Notes under the pieces: generated by a model
Seen by the model: the letters and a program-made list of their open reading frames with translations, nothing else
The model's database searches: none
Told to the model about the DNA's origin: nothing
Shown: piece after piece, positions 17,396 through 26,346 of the stretch
How positions within the stretch are numbered: the first letter of the stretch is position 1
Layout of the letters: each line of letters begins with the position of its first letter
NCBI RefSeq assembly: GCF_000160035.2
Contig: NZ_KI535369.1
Span: 125,733 to 189,732 of the forward strand
DNA from: Catonella morbi ATCC 51271
Lineage (GTDB): Bacteria > Bacillota > Clostridia > Lachnospirales > Lachnospiraceae
DNA length: 64,000 bases
Reading direction: 5' to 3'
Position numbers and translations under genes: made by a program

Positions 17396-18325
17396 ATGGA
17401 GAATATAATAGAAAATAGAGAGAATGTACAGAAATTAACTGAGATAATAGCACAGTTTGTAGGTTTTACAGCTAAGAAGCTTCCCGATGATGTAATAAAT
17501 AAGCTTGCTGAGCTTAGAGACAAAGAAAACAGTCCCATGACTAAAGTAATCTATGATACAATGTTTAAAAACCAGGAACTGGCAGTAAAGCTTAATCGTC
17601 CTTCCTGCCAGGATACGGGAGTGTTGCAGTTCTGGGTAAAATGTGGGACCGGATTTCCGTATATTGATGACCTTGAGGAGCTGCTCCGGGATGCAGTTAT
17701 ACAGGCAACCATACATGCACCACTTAGACACAATTCTGTAGAGACTTTTGATGAATATAATACAGGAAAAAATGTAGGAAAAGGAACACCTACAGTATGG
17801 TGGGATATAGTACCTCATTCAAATAAATGTGAAATTTACACCTATATGGCAGGTGGCGGATGTACTTTGCCGGGAAATGCAACCGTACTTATGCCGGGGG
17901 AAGGTTATGAAGGGGTTACCAAGTTTGTGCTTGACCGTATGACAACTTATGGCTTAAATGCCTGTCCTCCGCTCTTGGTAGGTGTGGGAGTAGGTACTTC
18001 AGTTGAAACAGCGGCACTTAATTCCAAAAAGGCTCTTATGAGAAATATAGGTACACACAATCCAAATGAAAATGCGGCTAAGATGGAAAGACTGTTGGAA
18101 GAAGGCATAAATAATATTGGCCTTGGACCTCAGGGTATGGGAGGAAACTATTCTGTGATGGGAGTAAATATTGAAAACACCGCAAGACATCCGTCGGCAA
18201 TCGGAGTTGCAGTAAATGTAGGTTGCTGGAGTCATAGAAGAGGTCATATTGTATTTGATAAAGATTTGAATTTTACAATAGATACGCATACAGGTTTTGA
18301 GTATAAAGAAGGGGCATGGAGGTAG
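17396..18325 (+). CDS. ttdA: L(+)-tartrate dehydratase alpha subunit
   Basis: 309 residues (E. coli TtdA has 303) with close similarity along the length: RPSCQDTGVLQFWVK, APLRHNSVETFDEYNTGKN, YMAGGGCTLPG, ACPPLLVGVGVGTSVETAA, GPQGMGGNYSVMGV. Cysteines at about residues 71, 189 and 276 correspond to the three [4Fe-4S] ligands of class I fumarate hydratase/tartrate dehydratase. With the beta subunit it dehydrates tartrate to oxaloacetate and should be oxygen-sensitive. Class I two-subunit fumarases are the close alternative; the E. coli TtdA-like sequence, transporter and LysR regulator favour tartrate. Confidence 0.88.
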   Translation: MENIIENRENVQKLTEIIAQFVGFTAKKLPDDVINKLAELRDKENSPMTKVIYDTMFKNQELAVKLNRPSCQDTGVLQFWVKCGTGFPYIDDLEELLRDAVIQATIHAPLRHNSVETFDEYNTGKNVGKGTPTVWWDIVPHSNKCEIYTYMAGGGCTLPGNATVLMPGEGYEGVTKFVLDRMTTYGLNACPPLLVGVGVGTSVETAALNSKKALMRNIGTHNPNENAAKMERLLEEGINNIGLGPQGMGGNYSVMGVNIENTARHPSAIGVAVNVGCWSHRRGHIVFDKDLNFTIDTHTGFEYKEGAWR

Positions 18326-18329
18326 AGAG

Positions 18330-18959
18330 ATGGCAGTTGAAATAAAAGATGGAAAGAAAATTTTAGTTACTCCTGTTTCAAGAGAAGATTTAAGAGATAT
18401 ACATATAGGTGATATTGTTTATCTTACCGGGGATATGACAACCTGCCGTGATGTGGCTCACAGAAGGGTTGTTGAGGAAGGCCGGAAAATCCCTGTAGAT
18501 GTAAGAGATGCAGCCATATTGCATGCCGGACCTATTATTCGTCCGTTAGGAGATGATAAATATGAGATGGTTTCAGTAGGGCCTACAACATCAATGCGTA
18601 TGGAAAAATTTGAGTATGAATTTGTACAGACTACGGGAGTGCGTGTAATTCTTGGTAAGGGCGGAATGAAGGAAAATACCCAAAGAGCCTGTAAGGATTT
18701 TGGTGCAATCCACTGTGTATTCCCTGCCGGGAATGCAGTAGTGGCAGCGGTTGAGGTTGAAGAAATTGTGGAAGCTCAGTGGAAAGACCTTGGCATGCCT
18801 GAGACGTTGTGGCATTGTAAGGTAAAAGAATTTGGACCTCTCATTGTATCAATAGACGCTTATGGAAGAAATTATTTTGAAGAAAAAAAGATAGAGTATA
18901 ATAAGAAGAAGGATGAGCAGATAGAAATTATAAGCAAACAGGTTGGATTTATCAAGTAA
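18330..18959 (+). CDS. ttdB: L(+)-tartrate dehydratase beta subunit
   Basis: 209 residues from the ATG at 18330. The ribosome site GGAGGTAG overlaps the stop codon of ttdA, so the subunits are coupled; an in-frame extension to 18297 is ignored. It resembles E. coli TtdB (201 residues): GDIVYLTGDMTTCRDVAHRR, AILHAGPIIRP, MVSVGPTTSMRME, GVRVILGKGGM, KVKEFGPLIVSIDAYG. This is the C-terminal fumarase fold that swings over the alpha-subunit cluster. A strong terminator follows. Confidence 0.9.
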   Translation: MAVEIKDGKKILVTPVSREDLRDIHIGDIVYLTGDMTTCRDVAHRRVVEEGRKIPVDVRDAAILHAGPIIRPLGDDKYEMVSVGPTTSMRMEKFEYEFVQTTGVRVILGKGGMKENTQRACKDFGAIHCVFPAGNAVVAAVEVEEIVEAQWKDLGMPETLWHCKVKEFGPLIVSIDAYGRNYFEEKKIEYNKKKDEQIEIISKQVGFIK

Positions 18960-18977
18960 TGTATAAGTAATGAAAGC

Positions 18978-19024
18978 TGCCTATATCAAATCATGACAGA
19001 AAAAAGTCGGTTTTGGTATAGGCA
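18978..19024 (+). terminator. Terminator of the ttd operon
   Basis: TGCCTATATCAAA pairs with TTTTGGTATAGGCA, followed by TTTTTATTTT. Part of its right arm (TTTTGGTATAGGC) also occurs in both 133-bp IS1634 repeats. Confidence 0.88.
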
Positions 19025-19122
19025 TTTTTATTTTAACCACCCTATTGACAAACAAATATTAAAGTGATATGATTTTGATATCAAATAAATTCTTTGGACT
19101 AGATGTCTGGAAAGGAATAGCT

Positions 19123-20094
19123 ATGAAAGAGAAAATTCTTAAAAGTACAGGTAAGGGTTTGCTTATGCTGTTTGTCAGTTTAATTATGATGTTTGGTGGC
19201 TGCGGACTTATAGTTTATGCAGGAGTTAATGAACTGCCTGTCTTTATAGCAGGCGGAATGATACTTATGTTGCTTGGCTTCGTACTTATAATGGGAATCA
19301 AGGTGGTAAGACCTCAGGAAGCTATAGTTTACACACTTTTTGGTAAGTACATAGGCACACTTAAGGAAGAAGGCTTCCATTTTATCAATCCATTTGCAAC
19401 CTCCTTCAATCCGGCTGCACATACAAGGCTTGGGCAGAGTGGGGATGTGAAATCAAGTATAAATGTAGATGCTGCTATGGGAAAGAAGATTTCTCTTAAA
19501 GCAATGACACTTAGCAACTCAAAACAGAAGGTAAATGATGCACTTGGAAATCCTGTAGAAGTGGGTGTTGCAGTTATCTGGAAGGTTGTGGATACTGCGG
19601 CGGCTGTATTTAATGTAGACAATTTCAAAGAATATCTTTCATTACAGTGTGATACCTCAGTAAGAGATATAGTAAAGCTTTATCCTTATGACGTGGCTCC
19701 TGATATAGATACCACAGGTGACGGAATTGCAGATGATGGAAGTTTACGTGGCTCTACAACTGTAGTGGCAGAGCGTATAAAGAAACTCATTCAGGAAAAG
19801 GTGAATATAGCAGGACTTGAGATAGTGGAGGCGAGGATTACTTATCTTGCTTATGCACCTGAAATAGCGTCCGCTATGCTTCAGAGGCAGCAGGCAACAG
19901 CTATAATTGATGCGAAGAAGGTTATAGTTGAAGGCGCTGTAGGTATGGTGGAAATGGCACTGGAAATGCTGGAGGAAAAAGGAACTGTAGAACTTGATGA
20001 AGAAAGAAAGGCAGCTATGGTTTCAAATCTCCTGGTAGTGCTTTGCGGCAATCACGAAGCTCAGCCTGTAGTAAATTCAGGAAGCCTGTATTAG
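19123..20094 (+). CDS. SPFH/band 7 membrane protein
   Basis: 323 residues from the ATG at 19123 (AAAGGAA upstream); a 54-base in-frame extension has no ribosome site. Two hydrophobic segments in residues 8-65 (LLMLFVSLIMMFGGCGLIVYAG, then IAGGMILMLLGFVLIMGI) precede an SPFH domain (VRPQEAIVYTLFGKYIGTLKEEGFHFINPF ... VIWKVVDTAAAVFNVDNFKEYLSLQCDTSVRD). The C-terminal coiled region has Ala-rich RQQATAIIDAKKVIVEGAVGMVEMALEM. SPFH proteins form membrane scaffolds and microdomains. It leads a cluster with an intramembrane protease, a lipoprotein and a ribbon-helix-helix protein; co-occurrence suggests membrane quality control or stress, which is inference. Confidence 0.85.
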   Translation: MKEKILKSTGKGLLMLFVSLIMMFGGCGLIVYAGVNELPVFIAGGMILMLLGFVLIMGIKVVRPQEAIVYTLFGKYIGTLKEEGFHFINPFATSFNPAAHTRLGQSGDVKSSINVDAAMGKKISLKAMTLSNSKQKVNDALGNPVEVGVAVIWKVVDTAAAVFNVDNFKEYLSLQCDTSVRDIVKLYPYDVAPDIDTTGDGIADDGSLRGSTTVVAERIKKLIQEKVNIAGLEIVEARITYLAYAPEIASAMLQRQQATAIIDAKKVIVEGAVGMVEMALEMLEEKGTVELDEERKAAMVSNLLVVLCGNHEAQPVVNSGSLY

Positions 20095-20208
20095 TTTGGT
20101 TAACCAAAACAGGAAAAGAGGATATACGGGTAAATAAGCCTATGTCTTATAGGTGTAAAAAATAGGGATTTATGAATTATATATTAACCATAAAAAGGGA
20201 GAATGGTT

Positions 20209-20802
20209 ATGAAAACTTTAAGATATTTGTATCTGTTTGTGCTTGGCCTCCTATCATTTTTGGTTTCGCAGATACTTACAAGAATTCCATTGCTTGGCAT
20301 TTTAACAAAGAATCCGAAGTTTATAATATTTCAAATAAATAATGCCCTGCTTGTTGGCTGTCTTATTGCTGTAAGTGCGGGTGTATTTGAAGAGGTTTTC
20401 AGGTTCTTATTCAGGAGATTCCTTGTAAGGGAAGGTGTGAAAATATCCGAGCCGATAATATTCGGACTTGGACATTCCCTTATGGAAATTATATATATTT
20501 TTATACCTGTAATATTATCTTCCGGTTTGTCGGTAATAAGCTCGCTTGGGATAATTGAAAGAATAATCGCAACCCTGATTCACATAGAATTATCCATTAT
20601 TATCTGGAACGGATTTTTGGAAAACAAAAAATATTTGTATCTGCTTTTAGCTGTTTTATTGCACTCAATTTGTGATATACTTATACCGGTTGCAATGAGT
20701 GTTGGTATAGGCTCGTATGCATTGGAAATGCTTTTCTTTGCAGTTACTGTAATTATAGGTGTAATAACCTTAAGAATAAACAGAATGGAGTGGAAGTTAT
20801 GA
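20209..20802 (+). CDS. YhfC-family intramembrane glutamic protease
   Basis: 197 residues from the ATG at 20209, the better spaced of two after AAGGGAGAA. Six to seven hydrophobic segments. The EE-R pattern (GVFEEVFRFLFRRF near residue 66) and the downstream His motifs FGLGHSLMEI and LLHSICDI match the YhfC/CPBP-like glutamic intramembrane protease superfamily, where Glu-Glu and His residues activate water within the membrane. Its stop codon overlaps the start of the following lipoprotein gene (ATGA). The substrate is unknown; neighbours are an SPFH scaffold and a lipoprotein. Confidence 0.75.
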   Translation: MKTLRYLYLFVLGLLSFLVSQILTRIPLLGILTKNPKFIIFQINNALLVGCLIAVSAGVFEEVFRFLFRRFLVREGVKISEPIIFGLGHSLMEIIYIFIPVILSSGLSVISSLGIIERIIATLIHIELSIIIWNGFLENKKYLYLLLAVLLHSICDILIPVAMSVGIGSYALEMLFFAVTVIIGVITLRINRMEWKL

Positions 20803-21230
20803 AAAAATTTAGATTGTCTGCCATAGTTATAATGTTTTGCTTATCTTGTGTACTATTTACAGCTTGTTCGGATAAATCATCCGATGCAGGTAAAAACTCT
20901 TCTGTATCAAGTGGGCAAAAAGAAAAATATATAGAAAAAGCACAGAATGTAATTACTCTTTTTAATGAAGAAAAGTCTGATGAAATTGTAGAGCTGTGCG
21001 ATGAAGCTATGAAGAATGCCTTACCTAAGGACAAACTTTCTGAAATCTATACTCAGATTAAATCAAACGGTGACTTTGAAAAGTTCCTTGAAGGCGAGAT
21101 GACAAAGGTAGAGCAGGGCGGAAAGACTTTTACAGTTGTTGTCCAGCAGGCAAAATATGCAAAGAATACCCTTACTTACACAATCAGCTTTGATAATGAA
21201 GATAAACTGGCGGGGATTTTTTATAAGTAG
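20799..21230 (+). CDS. Small lipoprotein, possibly DUF3887-like
   Basis: 143 residues. Signal peptide MKKFRLSAIVIMFCLSCVLFTAC with lipobox LFTAC (Cys 23), a short Ser-rich linker, then a compact alpha/beta domain (KAQNVITLFNEEKSDEIVELCDEAMKNALPKDKLSEIYTQI ... FTVVVQQAKYAKNTLTYTISFDNEDKLAGIFYK). The shape, a helical start then a cystatin/NTF2-like strand set, resembles DUF3887, but I cannot confirm the family. Start overlaps the YhfC stop (ATGA), so translation is coupled. Outer-surface location is expected from the lipobox. Confidence 0.75.
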   Translation: MKKFRLSAIVIMFCLSCVLFTACSDKSSDAGKNSSVSSGQKEKYIEKAQNVITLFNEEKSDEIVELCDEAMKNALPKDKLSEIYTQIKSNGDFEKFLEGEMTKVEQGGKTFTVVVQQAKYAKNTLTYTISFDNEDKLAGIFYK

Positions 21231-21257
21231 GGAAGTTTGAATTTGTGGAGAGGCAAT

Positions 21258-21812
21258 ATGAAGTTGAAAACATACGATAAAATTTTTGGAACTTTGTTTG
21301 CTGTTGCAAGCATAGTAATTATTGTCTTCTTTTTTTCAAGTAACAGTTTTTTTGAATGGGCATTTGAACGGCATCATAATACCTTGAGCTGGTACATACG
21401 ACCATTATTTATTATCCCGATTGTATTAGGAGCATTTAAGAAATCCTATACAATAATTTTTGCTTCAATTTTTTGCTTATTTACAAGTATGTTCTGGTTT
21501 CCAGAGCCGGCGAAAGTAGATAAAAATGTCGTTGAATTTCTAGAATTTGAAAAGGATTATTTGACCACCGGTTGGGCAGCAGACAAAGCATTTGTAGTGG
21601 TTGCTGTTATACTCTTCTTTACATTTTTGATTTATACTACATGGAACAGAAAATGGAAATGGCTTCTGTTTGTTATTGTCATTAGTGCTTTATTGAAAGT
21701 TATTCATAGTGTTATTTTTAGTGGGAATAGTGGATTATCAATAGTCAAACCGGCAATTTTAGGAGTGGTTATATGCGCATCGGCAATTTTGATCCTCATC
21801 AAGAAAAGATAA
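21258..21812 (+). CDS. Integral membrane protein of unknown function
   Basis: 184 residues from the ATG at 21258 (GGAGAGG upstream). About six hydrophobic segments (FGTLFAVASIVIIVFFF, WYIRPLFIIPIVLGAF, IIFASIFCLFTSMFWF, AFVVVAVILFFTFLIY, WLLFVIVISALL, PAILGVVICASAILILI) and a polar loop EPAKVDKNVVEFLEFEKDYLTTGW between the third and fourth. No family recognised. It follows the lipoprotein gene after 27 bases, so it is probably part of the same operon. Confidence 0.7.
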   Translation: MKLKTYDKIFGTLFAVASIVIIVFFFSSNSFFEWAFERHHNTLSWYIRPLFIIPIVLGAFKKSYTIIFASIFCLFTSMFWFPEPAKVDKNVVEFLEFEKDYLTTGWAADKAFVVVAVILFFTFLIYTTWNRKWKWLLFVIVISALLKVIHSVIFSGNSGLSIVKPAILGVVICASAILILIKKR

Positions 21813-21871
21813 ATAAATTAGAATTTATAAAAGTAAAAACAACTAATTATACTTAGAAAGAAGGGAGGACC

Positions 21872-22066
21872 ATGGCAAAGAAACAGATACCTTTAAGAAT
21901 AGGTGAAAAGCTTTACAATGCACTGGCCTCTTGGGCAGAGGATGATTTTCGCTCACTTAACGGACAGATAGAATATCTCCTCACAGAATGTGTAAAGCAA
22001 AGAAAAAAAGACGGAAAATATGTAGGTGAAAGTATAGATGAGCCAATAGAGTTGGACATTGATTAG
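21872..22066 (+). CDS. Arc-type ribbon-helix-helix protein
   Basis: 64 residues with a strong AAGGGAGG site. KKQIPLRIGEKLYNALASWAEDDFRSLNGQIEYLLTECVKQRKK fits an Arc/MetJ-like ribbon-helix-helix: a short strand IPLRI, then two helices separated by SLNGQ. It would dimerise to bind DNA. The acidic tail ESIDEPIELDID is unusual for a bare DNA binder. Possible autoregulator of the SPFH cluster; no toxin partner is visible. Confidence 0.75.
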   Translation: MAKKQIPLRIGEKLYNALASWAEDDFRSLNGQIEYLLTECVKQRKKDGKYVGESIDEPIELDID

Positions 22067-22124
22067 TAGGATTTCTAAGTTAAATTTAACACTTTTGTCT
22101 GACAGAATAATGAAATTATATAAA

Positions 22125-22223
22125 TGGGGCTGTCGCACCAAGAATAATATATACAAATATAGAGATTGTTGAAATGTAAATCAGCTATATCTTGTAGTAT
22201 TTTTCTTTAATGCGACAGCTCCA
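22125..22223 (+). terminator. Long-loop inverted repeat after the SPFH cluster
   Basis: TGGGGCTGTCGCA (22125-22137) pairs with TGCGACAGCTCCA (22211-22223) in a 13-bp stem with one G-T pair. The 73-base AT-rich loop is longer than in normal terminators. It may be a terminator or a small insertion between stem arms. The 22067-22393 gap otherwise contains only the Fur-box promoter and a ribosome site. Confidence 0.5.
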
Positions 22224-22248
22224 TTGTTTTCGTCTAAAAAAGATATAA

Positions 22249-22277
22249 TTGATAATCATTATCAATTGTGCTATAAT
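22249..22277 (+). promoter_or_regulatory. Fur box overlapping the ABC-pair promoter
   Basis: TGATAAT-C-ATTATCA (22250-22264) is a perfect 7-1-7 Fur operator, inside a 19-bp palindrome. TTGATA (22249-22254), 17 bases, then TATAAT (22272-22277) forms a near-consensus promoter. The box covers the -35 and half the spacer, so iron-loaded Fur should repress the ABC genes. Confidence 0.85.
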
Positions 22278-22393
22278 TTTGTATAACAGCATTTTAAGCT
22301 ATTTATTTGTGAATTGATTTACAAGTAGGCTGCACAAGCTTTTTTTTAAGATTAATTGAAAACATTTCTAAGAGATAGATTAAGGAGGAAGGT

Positions 22394-24310
22394 ATGAAAG
22401 TTTCCAAACAGGCTCATGGAATTTTTGACAATATGTGGTTTTATACCAAGATATGGGCAAAAACTTTTCCGATAGGCCTTGTAATTATTCCGCTTTTTGC
22501 TGCGTTAAGTATTTTGAGTATTTATGAACAGATTAATATTCCGCGTGTTTTGGTTGAAGTGATTGAAAGGCAGGGAGGTGTAAGAGACTTGTTTTATGCA
22601 CTTGCTCTTCCGGCACTGCTGCTGATTGCGTCCAAAACCGCCAACGGAGTACTGAAGTCCGGCATTATGGCACTGGGAAGCAGACCTATGATTTACCTTT
22701 ACTCTGTTCCTATTAACGAAAAATTATTCCGAATTCACTATCAAATGCTCACTTCTCCAAAGGTACAATCCAAATTGGTCAAAGCGAAGAATATTGCATT
22801 CAGCGGGGACGGTCCGGGTATTCATTTCTTCGGTTTGACAGTTTCAAATTTGCTTATTGCGACTATAGGTGCGATTATATTTACTTCTTCGATTGTATAT
22901 GTGGATTTCATTCTGCTTGTTGTCATCTTATTATCGGGATTTGTAAATCTGCTTTACGGCTTTTATGTCGGGAAATATGTTGACAGGAGCATGAAAGAAC
23001 GCAGCGATGATGAAAAGAAAGAGAGCTATATCATGAGAGTCCTTGAAAACCGCCTGTTTGCAAAAGACATCAGACTTTATAACATGAGTGACTGGCTTCA
23101 TGGTAAGTTCAAATATTATCACGAAAGATATTCCAAATTCCTTTTGGGAGAAACACGAATCAGAGTTAGTGCCACTCTTTTGAATGCAGCACTGGTATTA
23201 GTACGCGACTTGATTGCCTACGGATACCTGATTTTTATGCTGTTTAACGGAAATATCAGAGTATCCGAATTTGTATTTTTGCTGGGAGTGGTGTTTCAGT
23301 TTTCCAATTGGATGGATCTCATTGTCGAACAGATTAATTCACTTATCACATTCAGCACGATGATGAACCAGATTAGAGAATTTTTGGATGTTGAAGATGA
23401 AGTGGGTGAAATGCAGTACGGCAAATGTCTTGAACGAGATGTTCAGATTTGTCCGAGTATCACATTTCATAATGTAGGCTTTCGGTATCCTGAAAGCTCT
23501 GAATGGATTTTCAGAAATTTCAATTTGAATATAAGGGGTGGAGAACGGCTGGCACTTGTGGGTATCAACGGAGCCGGCAAGACTACTTTGATGTTGATGT
23601 TAATGGGACTCCTTCATCCAACAGAGGGCGATATTTTAATTGACGGAAAAAGCTATAGAGAGTTTCAACCTAGCGAATACTATAAACTTTTTTCTCCGCT
23701 TTTTCAGGATATTATTTTGTTTCCCGAAAGCATTATCGACAATATTACAGGTGGTGTAGATATTGATAAGGCAAAGCTTGACCATATATTAAAGCAGAGT
23801 GGTATGGATAATATTATTGAGAAGTTTCCAGAGGGTGGGGATACTTTCCTGGTCAAAAACAGTCAGGACAAGGCAGTTGATTTATCAGGCGGTCAGAATC
23901 AGCGTTTGCTTTTAGCCCGTGCTCTTCTCAAAAATGCCAAAATAAATATTCTTGATGAGCCTACCGCGGCACTTGATCCTTTGGCGGAATCCCGTATTTA
24001 TGAGGAATACAGCAATATGACAAAGGACAAAACTTCAATTTTTATCTCTCACCGTCTTGCTTCTACCAGATTTTGTGACCGGATTATTCTGCTGGAATAT
24101 GGAAAGATTATAGAGGACGGAAGCCATGAAGAGCTTATGAATATGCGTGGCTGCTACCATGAAATGTACGAAGTGCAGAGTAAGTATTATCAGGATGATT
24201 TAAACTCGGATTTATCAGAGGAATCTGCATCCTGTGGGGATGTCCTCAAAGCAGAATCAAGTAGAAAGACTCTGGGAGAAAATTCCAAAAAAGATGAGAA
24301 CAGGGGGTGA
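22394..24310 (+). CDS. Iron-regulated ABC transporter, fused membrane/ATPase subunit 1
   Basis: 638 residues, exporter-type ABC protein. The first roughly 345 residues carry membrane helices. The ATPase domain has Walker A GINGAGKTT near residue 395, signature LSGGQNQRLLLARAL near 500, Walker B INILDEPTAALD and switch FISHRL. The C-terminal 40 residues are polar and unusually long. AAGGAGGAAGG precedes the ATG. It overlaps the next ABC gene by 4 bases and the two are probably a heterodimer. The Fur box upstream implies a role during iron limitation, such as siderophore, peptide or heme-related transport; the substrate is not shown. Confidence 0.88.
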   Translation: MKVSKQAHGIFDNMWFYTKIWAKTFPIGLVIIPLFAALSILSIYEQINIPRVLVEVIERQGGVRDLFYALALPALLLIASKTANGVLKSGIMALGSRPMIYLYSVPINEKLFRIHYQMLTSPKVQSKLVKAKNIAFSGDGPGIHFFGLTVSNLLIATIGAIIFTSSIVYVDFILLVVILLSGFVNLLYGFYVGKYVDRSMKERSDDEKKESYIMRVLENRLFAKDIRLYNMSDWLHGKFKYYHERYSKFLLGETRIRVSATLLNAALVLVRDLIAYGYLIFMLFNGNIRVSEFVFLLGVVFQFSNWMDLIVEQINSLITFSTMMNQIREFLDVEDEVGEMQYGKCLERDVQICPSITFHNVGFRYPESSEWIFRNFNLNIRGGERLALVGINGAGKTTLMLMLMGLLHPTEGDILIDGKSYREFQPSEYYKLFSPLFQDIILFPESIIDNITGGVDIDKAKLDHILKQSGMDNIIEKFPEGGDTFLVKNSQDKAVDLSGGQNQRLLLARALLKNAKINILDEPTAALDPLAESRIYEEYSNMTKDKTSIFISHRLASTRFCDRIILLEYGKIIEDGSHEELMNMRGCYHEMYEVQSKYYQDDLNSDLSEESASCGDVLKAESSRKTLGENSKKDENRG

Positions 24311-24318
24311 GTATAAAT

Positions 24319-26307
24319 ATGGAAAAAAATAATCGAAAGAATAGTCAAAATAATGATAAAATTCAGTCAGGATCAAGTGCACAAGCGGGTATCGGAGCAA
24401 ATTTAGGAACCGGTATCGGCAGATTTTTTTGGATGGTAAAATATGCAGAAGAACAGGAAAGCGGATTTATTTGGACTGCACTCATAGGTAAGACTATGGA
24501 TGTCGTTCGGGTTCTGCTTCCTCTTTATATCTCCCAAGTAGTTTTGAGCTCTATTTATAATGGACGTAAAATGGAAGATGTTTTCATAAACACTGTTATT
24601 GTGACAGTAAGTTTCTTTCTGCTTACTGTACTTTCAGGCTATTTTCAGAAAAAGGCGAAATATCATTATCGGAGATTTTTGAAAAAACATCAGGTTAACA
24701 AGGCGCAGGCTGTTTTGGAAATGGATTATGGCGATTCCGAGCGTGATGATGTTCAGAATGAACTGATTGCACTCAAGAGGATGGAAAAGACTGTTGCAAT
24801 GGGAATAGGCACATTTCAGGAAAGTTTTTCCATTTTAGTCGGAAATTTTATTTATATTGCAATAGGAATTTATCTGGTAAGGAATCTGTTTTTCACTCTA
24901 ACAGCAAGAATAGCTCCCTTGATGAATTGGGGACTGAACCTCGGATACCTCGGGCTGATATTTCTCCTTCACTACTTTGCGGTTAAAATTGATTTGAAAA
25001 CTATGAATAAATATGCCACAATAGCGAGAGAGATATATGTAAAAAATCACAGGTATCTCCAGCAGTATTCCGAACTTCTTTTTGACTACAAGGTTGGAAA
25101 AGACATAAGATTTTATAGTGAAGCACTCGGAAAGCGTTACAATGAAGTATATCGCTTGCGTCAGGATGAGATTTACAATATGTATTTTCGTTTGTTTACT
25201 GTAGCCCGTACAAAGCGAAATTTGATTAGTGCTCTGATTTCATTACTCACTGCTTTATTTGTAGGTTATAGAAGTATTTTAGGTTGTATTGAGTTTGCAG
25301 ATATCTTTCTTTGCATTGGTGTTTTGGAATTTTTGTTTAGAGGCATTGAAGAGATGACGGACTCATTCGGGAAGATTTTATCTTCTGACAGCATAAGAAA
25401 AAAGTTTATCCATCTGTTTAGAGATAAAAAAGTATGGATTGATTCCAAAAGCACAGCACAATCTTCAAGTATTAAGCAGAAGTCAAGTGAGAAAGCAGAC
25501 GGAGAATGTGATGTTGTAAGATCCGGTGAAGTGCCGACAATGGAATTAAGGAATGTCAGTTTTAAATACCCGAATTCTGATGTCTTAGTGCTAAAGAATG
25601 TCAGTTTAAAATTATACGGTAATCAAAAACTGGCACTTGTGGGTTTAAACGGCTCCGGCAAGACAACACTTATCAAACTTTTGCTTGGACTGTATAAGCC
25701 GAGTGCAGGGAAGATTTTTATTAATGGGGAAGATACAGCTAATTGGACTGCCGATAGATTTGTAGCATATTTTTCTGTTGTCTTTCAGGATTTTAAACTG
25801 TTTTCTCTTAAAATCGGAGAAAATATTGCTGTTTCTGAAGAATTTGATGAAAATTTAGTAAGGGAATCTCTTGAAAAGACAGGACTTTCTGAATTTTACA
25901 ATAAATATGGTACGGGTGGATTTTTATATCGTGATTTTGAAGAAGGCGGAATTGAGATTTCAGGTGGAGAAGCACAAAAAATTGCCATGTCGAGAGCAAT
26001 TTATCATAAGGGAAAATTCTTCGTCCTTGATGAGCCGACAGCGGCACTTGATCCCTTGTCTGAATACGAGATTTATACTCATTTCGGAGAAATTACATCG
26101 GAAAATCCGGCAATTTATATCTCACACCGGCTTTCATCCTGTATTTTTTGTGATGTGGTTGCGGTTATGGAAAACGGTCAAATCGTTCAAATCGGTACAC
26201 ATGAGAAGTTATTAGAAGATTCAGGAGGAGTATACTCCACACTTTGGAACGCACAGGCAAAGCATTATAAAAATCAGCCTAAGGAAGCTGAAAGTATTTT
26301 ATGTTAA
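24319..26307 (+). CDS. Iron-regulated ABC transporter, fused membrane/ATPase subunit 2
   Basis: 662 residues from the ATG at 24319 (AGGGGGTG nine bases upstream); the GTG at 24307 lies within that site. Membrane half to about residue 360, then Walker A GLNGSGKTT near 447, signature ISGGEAQKIAMSRAI near 555, Walker B FFVLDEPTAALD and YISHRL. The signature ISGG departs slightly from LSGG. A Ser/Lys-rich linker (about 385-405) separates the halves. Together with the upstream gene it makes a heterodimeric transporter, co-regulated by iron through the shared promoter. Confidence 0.88.
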   Translation: MEKNNRKNSQNNDKIQSGSSAQAGIGANLGTGIGRFFWMVKYAEEQESGFIWTALIGKTMDVVRVLLPLYISQVVLSSIYNGRKMEDVFINTVIVTVSFFLLTVLSGYFQKKAKYHYRRFLKKHQVNKAQAVLEMDYGDSERDDVQNELIALKRMEKTVAMGIGTFQESFSILVGNFIYIAIGIYLVRNLFFTLTARIAPLMNWGLNLGYLGLIFLLHYFAVKIDLKTMNKYATIAREIYVKNHRYLQQYSELLFDYKVGKDIRFYSEALGKRYNEVYRLRQDEIYNMYFRLFTVARTKRNLISALISLLTALFVGYRSILGCIEFADIFLCIGVLEFLFRGIEEMTDSFGKILSSDSIRKKFIHLFRDKKVWIDSKSTAQSSSIKQKSSEKADGECDVVRSGEVPTMELRNVSFKYPNSDVLVLKNVSLKLYGNQKLALVGLNGSGKTTLIKLLLGLYKPSAGKIFINGEDTANWTADRFVAYFSVVFQDFKLFSLKIGENIAVSEEFDENLVRESLEKTGLSEFYNKYGTGGFLYRDFEEGGIEISGGEAQKIAMSRAIYHKGKFFVLDEPTAALDPLSEYEIYTHFGEITSENPAIYISHRLSSCIFCDVVAVMENGQIVQIGTHEKLLEDSGGVYSTLWNAQAKHYKNQPKEAESILC

Positions 26308-26346
26308 GCTGTACATATAAACAATTTATCTGATATACTTTTATAA

